From Saprospiraceae bacterium (GTDB lineage Bacteria; Bacteroidota; Bacteroidia; Chitinophagales; Saprospiraceae), in contig JADJVK010000004.1 of assembly GCA_016710625.1 (NCBI GenBank), positions 1-52,500 of the forward strand: 52,500 bases of DNA, in the 5' to 3' direction. The position numbers were made by a program, and so were the translations under genes. Of the stretch, positions 1-7,116 are shown piece after piece; the stretch's first letter is position 1; each line of letters starts with the position of its first letter. The notes under the pieces are model-generated. The model did no database searches and was not told where the DNA came from. It saw only the letters and a program-made list of their open reading frames with translations.

Positions 1-347
1 GATGCATCCTCTGTAGATTTAAAATAAAAGTGTCTTAGGTTTATAGGAGCAATATCTAATTGTAAGGTATCTCCTGCTGTAATATCTAAGCCATTCAATT
101 GAATATCTCCTGAAGTGTTCATCATAAAACGCCCCTTCCCATTTTTACCAGATGGGGCTGTAGTCCAGAAATAATCTACAGAATCTACAGCCTCTGCTTT
201 GAAATTAATTTGTGTTGATGAGCTAGGGAAAAACCATTTGGTTTTGAATTCACCTTGTCCCAAAAGATTTGTACTAGAAAATTGAGAAACAAAGAAAATA
301 ACGATTGCTGAAATTTTACAACAATTTTGGTAAGTTAGCATATTCAT
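1..347 (-). CDS. Secreted surface protein, N-terminal part (cut by left edge)
   Basis: An open frame runs on the minus strand from an ATG at 347 to the window edge with no stop (115 complete codons). It starts MNMLTYQNCCK and has a hydrophobic signal-peptide-like stretch (ISAIVIFFVSQFSS) followed by a mature start near GQGEFKTKWFFP. The first mature residues, in which a KTKWFFPSSSTQINF strand is followed by WTTAPSGKNGKG, resemble the opening of Bacteroidota surface proteins of the BspA-like/DUF285 type, where a strand with a conserved W precedes a short Asp/Gly-rich loop. This is a resemblance only. A second ATG at 341 is an equally possible start. The function cannot be assigned because the rest of the gene lies outside the window. 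Neighbours give no operon context; the next gene is on the other strand. Confidence 0.6.
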   Translation of the reverse strand, partial: MNMLTYQNCCKISAIVIFFVSQFSSTNLLGQGEFKTKWFFPSSSTQINFKAEAVDSVDYFWTTAPSGKNGKGRFMMNTSGDIQLNGLDITAGDTLQLDIAPINLRHFYFKSTEDA

Positions 348-858
348 TTTTAAAGGTTTAAATAAAAGAATAGCCAAATATAAATATTTTTTTTAAAAGT
401 AATTATAAATTTAGGTTTTGAAATTTGCTAGTAAAAAAATATTTCACCAACAATGCATCCAAGGTAAATTTTCCAAAATCGAAACTTTATGGTTGTAAGT
501 CTTGAGACTTGTGAGTATTTATGAAATACAATACTAAATTGAAATAGTAAAAATTTCAAATAAAACTAAAAATTCCAATAATCAAAAGGTATATTTGAAA
601 AAAGATAGATGAGTCGATATAAAATATTTGATCAACAAGTTAACTTATATTTACAAGGCAGGAGATTTGTAGCCAACACGTTACGGTTCTGAAGAACCTA
701 TTGAGCTTTGTATATTTGGGGGAAGATTTTGTGCTATCAGGTATTTTTAGAATTTAAATAATTTCTAAATATTTATTAATAATTTTAGGTGAATCCTCTA
801 TTTTTTGTATAATTGTAAATTGATTTAAGAAAACATTAAATAATAAAAAAAATATATA
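348..858. other. Intergenic region, 511 bp, divergent
   Basis: No gene was found between two divergent genes. The stretch is very AT-rich. It contains a short perfect palindrome (GGTTCT-GA-AGAACC, 685-698) and a box matching the Bacteroidota -7 consensus (TATATTTG, 711-718) without a convincing -33 TTG at the expected distance. Promoters for the two flanking secreted-protein genes are expected here but cannot be fixed. Confidence 0.5.
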
Positions 859-2477
859 ATGAAAAAGAATTTGACAATTGTAGTTTTGATAATAATATCA
901 AACATTTTTTGTTTTGCACAAACTAAAGTTGAATTAGTTTCTGATTTTAACATTGGTAGTGGAAGATGGAATATTTAATGGATCTAGAGTTTTATATAGT
1001 TTTAATAATCAGTTGTATTTTAATGGGAATAAGGAAACTAACAATTATGAACTGTATAGTACCGATGGTTCTAATAACAATTTTAAATTAATAAAAGATA
1101 TAAAGATAGGAAGTAGTGGTAGTTATCCACACACATTTATAAGTACTAATAGTTTAATGTATTTTTCGGCAAGTGATAATGATCATGGACGTGAATTGTG
1201 GAAAACTGATGGTACTGAACAAGGGACTTCTATAGTTAAAGATATTACTTCTGGAAGTGAAAACACTAATATCATACAAGGAGTAATTTTTAAAAATAAA
1301 TTATTTTTTGTAGTTAAAAATCAAAATGCTACAACTGAATTATATTTTTCGGATGGAATAGATTTGGGTACAAATGCATTTAGACCAACTAATGATACTT
1401 CAATTTATGCAAAAGATATACAAATTTTATGTGTTACCGACTCAATGTTATATTTTACAGCTAACATATCGAAATTTGGAGTTGGAAGAGAACTTTTAAA
1501 ACAAGTGGCTCAGTAAATGATATTAAATTAGTAAAGGATTTTAATCAAGGAACTGAAATACAATAATAAAACCAATTTATATTAATGGGAAAGAATTATT
1601 TATTTATACAACATACGTATTAAATAATAATCCAGATTCTATATACACAAAATTATATAAGAGTAATGGAAATGAGGATGGAACAGAAGAGATTTTTGAT
1701 TCAAAATATCTATTATTAGATCAGTCAGTTTATCAATTTTTTACTTACTTAGACAAAACTTATTTTAATAGTACAAAGGGTTATGATCATACATTAATGG
1801 TTACAGATGGTACAAAATTAGGAACAACAAAGGTTGAAAAAGATTCAGGTTTAATTTCATTGGGATTTGTAGAATATAATGGATATATGTACTATTTGGA
1901 TGGTACTCAACATCATAAATTAGTAAAAACAAATGGCATAATTAAGCAGAATGTATACAATACTGGGAGCTTTAATGAAAATATTGTTGAAATTAAAACT
2001 TTCATAAAGAACAATAAATTATACTATTTTTTATAATGATTTTCCCCCTCAAATTATAGTGATTTAATTGAAATTTCAAATGATACTGCTAAATCAATAG
2101 TTAGTGATATACAAAATTTTATTGAGATAAACGACATTTTGGAATTTAATAATAATTTATATTGTGTAATAAAAACAAGTAATCTTGGAAATGAACTATA
2201 TAAATTGTCAAATTCTGGAGTATTAACAAAGGAGCTAGAAACTGAAAAAATACTAATTTACCCAAATCCAATAAAAAATATTAATTTAGTTAATTTTAAT
2301 TCAAAAGAAACAGGAGAAATTAATATTTACAATTCAGTAGGACAAAAAGTTTTAACCCAAAAAATTGAATCCATTGGAAATCAAACAATTTCTGTTGAGA
2401 AATTGGAAGTAGGTACCTATTTCGTGCAAATGGTTGGTAAGGAAAAGATTTATATTGGGAAGATAATCAAGGAATAA
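859..2477 (+). pseudogene. ELWxxDGT-repeat T9SS cargo protein, broken by several frameshifts
   Basis: Joining three frames gives one recognisable secreted protein of about 540 residues. It has a signal peptide (MKKNLTIVVLIIISNIFCFAQ, ATG at 859), repeats of the ELWxxDGT type (ELYSTDGS, GRELWKTDGTEQGT, TELYFSDG, MVTDGTKLGTT) and a C-terminal T9SS type A sorting domain (IYPNPIKNINLVNF...NIYNSVGQKV...GTYFVQM...IGKIIKE, stop at 2477). The frame shifts near 956-967 (stop at 976), near 1497-1503 (stop at 1514) and near 1552-1563 (stop at 1564). A tandem TAA TGA at 2034-2039 interrupts the last frame. The family is exported by the T9SS to the cell surface; its role is unknown. With three shifts plus stops the gene is probably dead, although homopolymer errors in the sequence could account for some of them. 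Confidence 0.75.
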
Positions 2478-2528
2478 AACTGGTTAATATAATAATCGAT
2501 TTTTTTTTAAAAATAAAGATTATTTTAA

Positions 2529-3080
2529 ATGAAATTGCAAAAATATTTTTTTCATTATATATTTTATAATAATTGTTGGATGCTTACAAAGTAAAAAAAA
2601 TGAAGATACTACAACTAAAATTTTAATTCAAGATTCTTTAGGTATTAGTTTAGAGGTAGTTGAATTAGATCGAGATACTACTTTTATAAAAAAACTTATC
2701 AAATGAAATTATTATATTATAGAAATCAAGGTAAAATAAAGAACAATTCAACAAAACCAATTTACTTACTTACTATTATAGATGATTTTATTGAAGAGAA
2801 AAATAGATTTATCTTAATTACACCAAAATTAGTTGGTCATATAAGTTTTGATGAACTAAATCCAGTCGAAGTTGCAGCGACTATATTGAATTCAAAAGAT
2901 AGTTTAACTTGTTATTTCAATTTAAATCATTACTTTGATAGTAAAATAATCGGCTATAATAACCTTACATTAGGATATTTAAAAAGGATTTTAGAGCAAT
3001 TAAAAACTTACCGAAATCAAGATTTTATTTCAAAAATTCAACATTTATCTATTAATATCCAAAAACTAGATTCTGGATAA
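2529..3080 (+). pseudogene. Small lipoprotein of unknown function, two compensating frameshifts
   Basis: The ATG at 2529 begins MKLQKYFF. Moving one frame at the T7 run (2546-2552) continues into a good lipoprotein signal, FIIYFIIIVGC, with the lipobox cysteine encoded at about 2581. That frame runs through QSKKNEDTTTK...DTTFIKK until TGA at 2704. A second shift at the A7 run (2688-2694) restores the first frame, which stays open to 3080 (ending NIQKLDSG). The two shifts cancel, so the implied protein is 183 residues with a lipidated N-terminus. I do not recognise the family. It lies 50 bp after the broken ELWxxDGT gene on the same strand. It is either decayed, or the sequence has one base too many in the T run and one too few in the A run. 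Confidence 0.55.
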
Positions 3081-3134
3081 AAGTTTATAATGCAGGGGAG
3101 TAGGAAAATAACTAAAAATTTTATTAAAATCAAA

Positions 3135-3560
3135 TTATAACTTTTTATGATTTTTAAGAATTTCTTTGACTTTTGATAGAGATATATTCGTGATATTGGC
3201 AATCAGTTGCAAAGTAATTCCATTATTAAAAGCATTTAATACTAGCTCAATTGTATTCTTTTCGATTCCTTTTTCAATACCTTTCTCAATACCTTTCTCA
3301 ATTCCTTTTTCAATACCTTTTTCAATTCCTAAATTATAAAGGTAATCTTTTTCTACATCAATAGAAATAGGCATATCATTACTAATTTTAATGGTTAAAT
3401 CATCTATATGTCGGAGGCGAGATAAAATTAACAATTGTTTCATAAACTTGGATAAATCCAAGTTCGAATTTGAAACTTTTTACAATCATTAAACGATAAA
3501 ATTTCTTCACTTTGCTCCTTTGGTTCGTAGCTTAAAATAGCTAGAAGTACAACTTCCAGA
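3135..3560 (-). pseudogene. Remnant of an Rpn-family (PD-(D/E)XK) nuclease gene, C-terminal part
   Basis: A 108-codon frame (3135-3461) matches only the C-terminal end of Rpn/PDDEXK_2 proteins. It shows the helix FMKQLLILSRLR, then TIKISNDMPISIDVEKDYLYNLG, then six tandem GIEK units and an HTH-like tail (ITLQLIANITNISLSKVKEIL). The nuclease domain that should precede it is missing. A second frame just upstream on the same strand (about 3466-3560, EVVLLAILSYEPKEQ...) ends at a stop and may be a further degraded piece. Rpn proteins promote RecA-independent recombination and are often annotated as putative transposases. The fragment is unlikely to be functional. A longer member of the same family is encoded at 19017-19832 (minus). 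Confidence 0.6.
3259..3330 (-). repeat. 12-bp tandem repeat, six units, encoding GIEK
   Basis: Six imperfect 12-bp units (plus-strand form TTTTCAATACCT with C/T and A/T variants) encode Gly-Ile-Glu-Lys in tandem inside the Rpn remnant. GIEK or GIEQ runs are a usual feature of the family's C-terminal tail. The unit length keeps frame, so copy-number change would alter tail length only. Confidence 0.8.
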
Positions 3561-3600
3561 AAAAGAAACAGGAATATTACTGTAATAATATTCCTGTTTT
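3552..3600 (-). terminator. Intrinsic terminator downstream of carB
   Basis: A 14-bp perfect stem (AAACAGGAATATTA at 3566-3579 pairs with 3586-3599) has a 6-nt loop and, read on the minus strand, is followed by TTTCTTTTTCT. It lies about 30 bp after the carB stop codon. Confidence 0.8.
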
Positions 3601-3631
3601 GATATATGCCAATAATTCAAGAAAATTTCTT

Positions 3632-6448
3632 TTAATAGGACAAATACATGCTTCTATTTCTATCCAACTCCCTGAAATATGAATCTTTCAAGTCCTTGAT
3701 GAAATAAATGGCTTCTCCAGTAGATTTCATTTCTGGTCCTAACTGTTTGTCCACATTAGGGAATTTTTCGAAAGAAAATACAGGCACTTTTATTGCATAG
3801 CCATCCAGTTGCTTTTCTATTTTGAAATCTTTTATTTTCTTCGCCCCTATCATCACCAATGTGGCAATATTCAGGTAGGGAACCTTATAGGCTTTAGCAA
3901 TAAATGGCGTAGTTCGGCTTGCTCTTGGGTTTGCTTCTATGACATATACTTTGTCGTCTTTTATGGCAAATTGGATGTTGATCAGCCCCTTCACATTCAT
4001 CGCAAAAGCTAATTTCTTGGTGTATTGCACCATATCATCTAGCACTTCTTGACTCAAACTATAGGTGGGCAACATGGCAGAACTATCGCCAGAATGTATT
4101 CCAGCAGGCTCGATATGTTCCATTATTCCCATGATATGCACTTCATCTCCATCGCAAATGGCATCAATTTCTGCCTCTTTTGCTCTTTCCAAAAACTGGT
4201 CAATCAACACTTTATTGTCGGGCATATGTTTAAAAATAGATAACACCTGTCTTTCCAACTCATTGTCATTGATAACGATTTTCATCCGTTGACCCCCTAA
4301 AACGTAGGAAGGACGAACCAAAACTGGGTAGGTAACGGTATTTGCAATCGCCAAAGCCTCATCTACATCATTCGAAGCACCATATTTTGGATAAGGAATA
4401 TTCAAAGATTTTAATAAATCTGAAAATTTCCCCCTGTCTTCTGCCCAATCTAGCGATTCGTAGCTGGTTCCTAATATCGGAATATTGTGTTGATGGAATT
4501 TTTCTGCTAATTTCAAAGCCGTCTGACCACCTAATTGGACAATAACACCAATTGGTTTTTCTAATTCAATGATTTCCTGAATATGTTCCCAATAAACGGG
4601 TTCGAAATATAACTTGTCTGCAATATCAAAATCTGTACTTACTGTTTCTGGGTTGCAATTGATCATTATTGCCTCATAACCCGCTTCTTTTATTGCCAAT
4701 AGCCCATGCACACAACAATAATCAAACTCAATGCCTTGTCCAATTCTATTGGGACCAGAACCTAATACAATTATTTTTTTCTTTTTGGAAGGTACACTTT
4801 CATTCTCGCCATCAAAAGTCGAATAATAATAAGGAGTTTTTGCCTCAAATTCGGCAGCACAAGTGTCCACCAACTTATATACTCTTTTGATACCTAGTTT
4901 TTTTCGCTGTTTCGTCACATGAACTTCATCCACTCTCATAATCCAAGCAATCTGAGCATCTGAATAGCCTAATTGCTTCAGTTCAATGAAAAAATCTTTG
5001 GGTATATCTGCTGGAATATTGTATCTATGTAGGTTTTGCTCGATTTTTACTAACCTTTTAATTTGTTTGATGAACCAAGGGTCGATTCCTGTGATTTTAT
5101 GAACCGTCTTTTCAGGAACCCCAAGTCGCAAGGCATCTTTTACCCTATAAATTCTATCATCACTTACCTTCTCTAATCGTTCTATAATATCATTGGTACT
5201 AATCCACTCTTTTTTGTCGGCTCCTAAACCTGTTCGATTGTTTTCTTGACTCTGACATGCTTTTTGCAAAGCCTCGAGGAAGCATCGACCGATAGACATT
5301 ACTTCTCCCACCGACTTCATTTGTAAACCAAGAATATGGTCAGCTCCGTGAAATTTTTCAAAATTCCAACGAGGCATTTTCACAATCACATAATCTAGAG
5401 TAGGCTCGAAAAAGGCAGAGGTAGTTTTAGTAATTTGGTTTTTTAACTCATCTAAAGTGTATCCAATAGCCAGTTTCGCAGCAATTTTTGCTATCGGATA
5501 ACCCGTAGCTTTGCTGGCAAGGGCTGAAGATCTAGAAACCCTTGGGTTGATTTCTACGGCGATTAATTCTTCTGTCTCAGGGTTTTGAGCAAATTGAACG
5601 TTGCAACCTCCTGAGAAATTTCCTAAGGATCGCATCATCATGATTGCATTATCCCGCATCAATTGGAATGCGGTGTCTGATAAAGTCATGGCTGGAGCAA
5701 CTGTGATGCTATCTCCAGTATGAATCCCCATGGGATCTATATTTTCTACAGTACAGATAATCACCACATTATCATTCGAATCTCTCAATAATTCTAACTC
5801 AAATTCTTTCCAACCTAGCACTGCTCTTTCCACCAAAACTTCATGAGTAGGGGAGGCTTGAAGTCCTTTTTTCAAAGCACTATCAAATTCTTCTTCTTTC
5901 ATCACAAATCCACCACCAGTACCACCAAGGGTATAGGAAGGTCGGATAACCAAAGGAAAACCTAATTTTTGAGCAGCCTCCTTTCCTTCCAAAAAGGAAT
6001 TAGCCACAAAGGAAGGTGCTACGTCCATCCCGATGCGAAGCATGAGTTTTCTGAACTCATCCCTATTTTCAGTTAGCTCGATTGCAGCGATATCAACACC
6101 AATCATTCGAACATTATATTTGTCCCAAATTCCTAATTTGTCGGCTTCTATTGCAAGGTTGAGAGCAGTTTGTCCGCCCATTGTTGGCAGGACAGCATCA
6201 ATTTTTCTTTCTTGCAAAATCTTTTCTATGCTATCAACTGTCAGGGGCAATAAATAAATATTATCGGCAGTGACTGGGTCAGTCATAATAGTGGCTGGGT
6301 TCGAATTGATTAAAGTAACCTCAATGCCCTCTTCTCTGAGAGAACGAGATGCTTGAGTACCTGAATAATCGAATTCGCAAGCCTGACCAATAACAATAGG
6401 TCCACTTCCTATAATTAAAACTGATTGGATAGAATTATCTCTTGGCAT
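3632..6448 (-). CDS. carB: Carbamoyl-phosphate synthase large subunit (no C-terminal allosteric domain)
   Basis: CarB makes carbamoyl phosphate from bicarbonate, ammonia (delivered by CarA) and two ATP, for pyrimidine and arginine synthesis. The 938-residue protein has two homologous halves, each a pre-ATP-grasp region followed by an ATP-grasp domain: SVLIIGSGPIVIGQACEFDYSG and RPSYTLGGTGGG in the first, IIVLGSGPNRIGQGIEFDY and RPSYVLGGQRM in the second, with the oligomerisation region between them. The chain stops shortly after GPEMKSTGEAIYFIKDLKDSYFRELDR, so the roughly 130-residue MGS-like allosteric domain of E. coli CarB (1073 residues) is absent. I chose the ATG at 6448 (MPRDNSIQ). An upstream TTG at 6490 would begin inside a terminator hairpin. 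carA is not in the window. The 5' region looks like an attenuator (separate entries). Confidence 0.95.
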   Translation of the reverse strand: MPRDNSIQSVLIIGSGPIVIGQACEFDYSGTQASRSLREEGIEVTLINSNPATIMTDPVTADNIYLLPLTVDSIEKILQERKIDAVLPTMGGQTALNLAIEADKLGIWDKYNVRMIGVDIAAIELTENRDEFRKLMLRIGMDVAPSFVANSFLEGKEAAQKLGFPLVIRPSYTLGGTGGGFVMKEEEFDSALKKGLQASPTHEVLVERAVLGWKEFELELLRDSNDNVVIICTVENIDPMGIHTGDSITVAPAMTLSDTAFQLMRDNAIMMMRSLGNFSGGCNVQFAQNPETEELIAVEINPRVSRSSALASKATGYPIAKIAAKLAIGYTLDELKNQITKTTSAFFEPTLDYVIVKMPRWNFEKFHGADHILGLQMKSVGEVMSIGRCFLEALQKACQSQENNRTGLGADKKEWISTNDIIERLEKVSDDRIYRVKDALRLGVPEKTVHKITGIDPWFIKQIKRLVKIEQNLHRYNIPADIPKDFFIELKQLGYSDAQIAWIMRVDEVHVTKQRKKLGIKRVYKLVDTCAAEFEAKTPYYYSTFDGENESVPSKKKKIIVLGSGPNRIGQGIEFDYCCVHGLLAIKEAGYEAIMINCNPETVSTDFDIADKLYFEPVYWEHIQEIIELEKPIGVIVQLGGQTALKLAEKFHQHNIPILGTSYESLDWAEDRGKFSDLLKSLNIPYPKYGASNDVDEALAIANTVTYPVLVRPSYVLGGQRMKIVINDNELERQVLSIFKHMPDNKVLIDQFLERAKEAEIDAICDGDEVHIMGIMEHIEPAGIHSGDSSAMLPTYSLSQEVLDDMVQYTKKLAFAMNVKGLINIQFAIKDDKVYVIEANPRASRTTPFIAKAYKVPYLNIATLVMIGAKKIKDFKIEKQLDGYAIKVPVFSFEKFPNVDKQLGPEMKSTGEAIYFIKDLKDSYFRELDRNRSMYLSY

Positions 6449-6461
6449 ATTTTTGATTGTA

Positions 6462-6505
6462 AAAGCTAAAAAAAAGCCCTCGTAAAACAATTACGAGGGC
6501 TTTTA
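6462..6505 (-). terminator. Intrinsic terminator in the carB leader (candidate attenuator)
   Basis: Read on the minus strand, AAAAGCCCTCGTAA pairs with TTACGAGGGCTTTT (about 14 bp, GC-rich core GCCCTCG), and the 3' arm continues into a T8 run and TAGC. The T run ends about 14 nt before the carB ATG. No promoter can fit between the hairpin and the start codon, so carB transcripts must read through it. Confidence 0.85.
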
Positions 6506-6508
6506 ATA

Positions 6509-6616
6509 TCAATTAGTCAATAATTGTAAAAAATTATTCAAAACAAACTGGAAGGGAACAACCCCCAAATATGCTTTTAGCAATGTTGGATTATGGTATA
6601 AAAAATGATTGTTCAT
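6509..6616 (-). CDS. Candidate carB leader peptide, 35 residues
   Basis: A short frame runs from an ATG at 6616 to a TGA at 6509-6511, ending about 4 nt before the terminator hairpin (MNNHFLYHNPTLLK... to ...FLQLLTN). It begins about 20 nt after a TATATTTG -7 box. The RNA contains two U6 runs, near the start (AUUUUUUAUACC) and close to the hairpin (AAUUUUUUACAAUUAUUG). In E. coli pyrBI, a leader peptide translated up to the attenuator, with U-rich pause sites, couples read-through to UTP level; the geometry here is the same. The peptide has several Leu, Phe and Asn but no long run of one amino acid. No homology supports it, so this is inference from arrangement alone. Confidence 0.45.
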   Translation of the reverse strand: MNNHFLYHNPTLLKAYLGVVPFQFVLNNFLQLLTN

Positions 6617-6639
6617 TACAGCTTATTTTAAAAATCGTG

Positions 6640-6647
6640 CAAATATA
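6640..6647 (-). promoter_or_regulatory. Candidate carB promoter, -7 box
   Basis: TATATTTG, followed by C, on the minus strand matches the Bacteroidota primary-sigma -7 consensus TAnnTTTG exactly. No clear -33 TTG is present at 19-21 bp. Transcription would begin just before the candidate leader peptide and pass through the hairpin at 6462-6505. Confidence 0.5.
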
Positions 6648-6710
6648 CGGCAGAAAGAATAATTTAGTAATATATTAATTACAATATTTGAATAAAAAAA
6701 TATTACTGAG

Positions 6711-7115
6711 TTATGATTCCTTTATTTCCATACAGAGCTCGATCAAAACACTATTGGTAGATTTTGGGTGTAAAAAACAAACTAATTTATTATCTGCACC
6801 CTTTTTTGGGTTTTCATTTATTAATTGAAAGCCTTCAGACACTAATCTTTTCATCTCAGCATGAATATCAGCTACTTCAAATGCCATGTGGTGAATCCCT
6901 TCTCCCTTTTTCTCTATAAATTTTGCAATTGCACTATTGGGGTCGGTCGCAGCCAAAAGCTCTATTTTTGAAGCTCCTGTTTGGAAAAATGAAGTTATAA
7001 CATGCTCTGAATCAACTATTTCTTGCTTATATGGCGATGAGTTAAATAATTTTGAAAACAACTCATTACTAGCAGCCAAATCCTTCACTGCTATGCCGAT
7101 ATGTTCTAATTTCAT
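6711..7115 (-). CDS. mce: Methylmalonyl-CoA epimerase
   Basis: This enzyme interconverts (R)- and (S)-methylmalonyl-CoA in the propionyl-CoA/succinyl-CoA route. The 134-residue protein is a compact vicinal-oxygen-chelate (glyoxalase) fold with two beta-alpha-beta modules, the usual length for the family. The expected metal-ligand positions are visible: His5 in MKLEHIGIAV, the histidine pair in GEGIHHMAFEV (75-76) and a glutamate in SVLIELCM (126). The start at 7115 leaves one base between the upstream penicillin-binding protein stop (7117) and this gene, so the two are probably cotranscribed although their functions are unrelated. No methylmalonyl-CoA mutase lies nearby. Confidence 0.88.
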   Translation of the reverse strand: MKLEHIGIAVKDLAASNELFSKLFNSSPYKQEIVDSEHVITSFFQTGASKIELLAATDPNSAIAKFIEKKGEGIHHMAFEVADIHAEMKRLVSEGFQLINENPKKGADNKLVCFLHPKSTNSVLIELCMEIKES

Positions 7116-7116
7116 A

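Noticed and set aside
685..698. GGTTCTGAAGAACC palindrome as a terminator or transposon end
   Set aside because: Only 6 bp per arm, no T tract, and no second copy or flanking repeat was found.
3259..3330. Short tandem repeats that might be read as CRISPR-like
   Set aside because: Twelve-base units with no spacers; they encode a GIEK protein tail.
3809..5000. Several 60-75 codon plus-strand frames opposite carB
   Set aside because: They lie wholly inside a strongly conserved gene on the other strand and show no family features.
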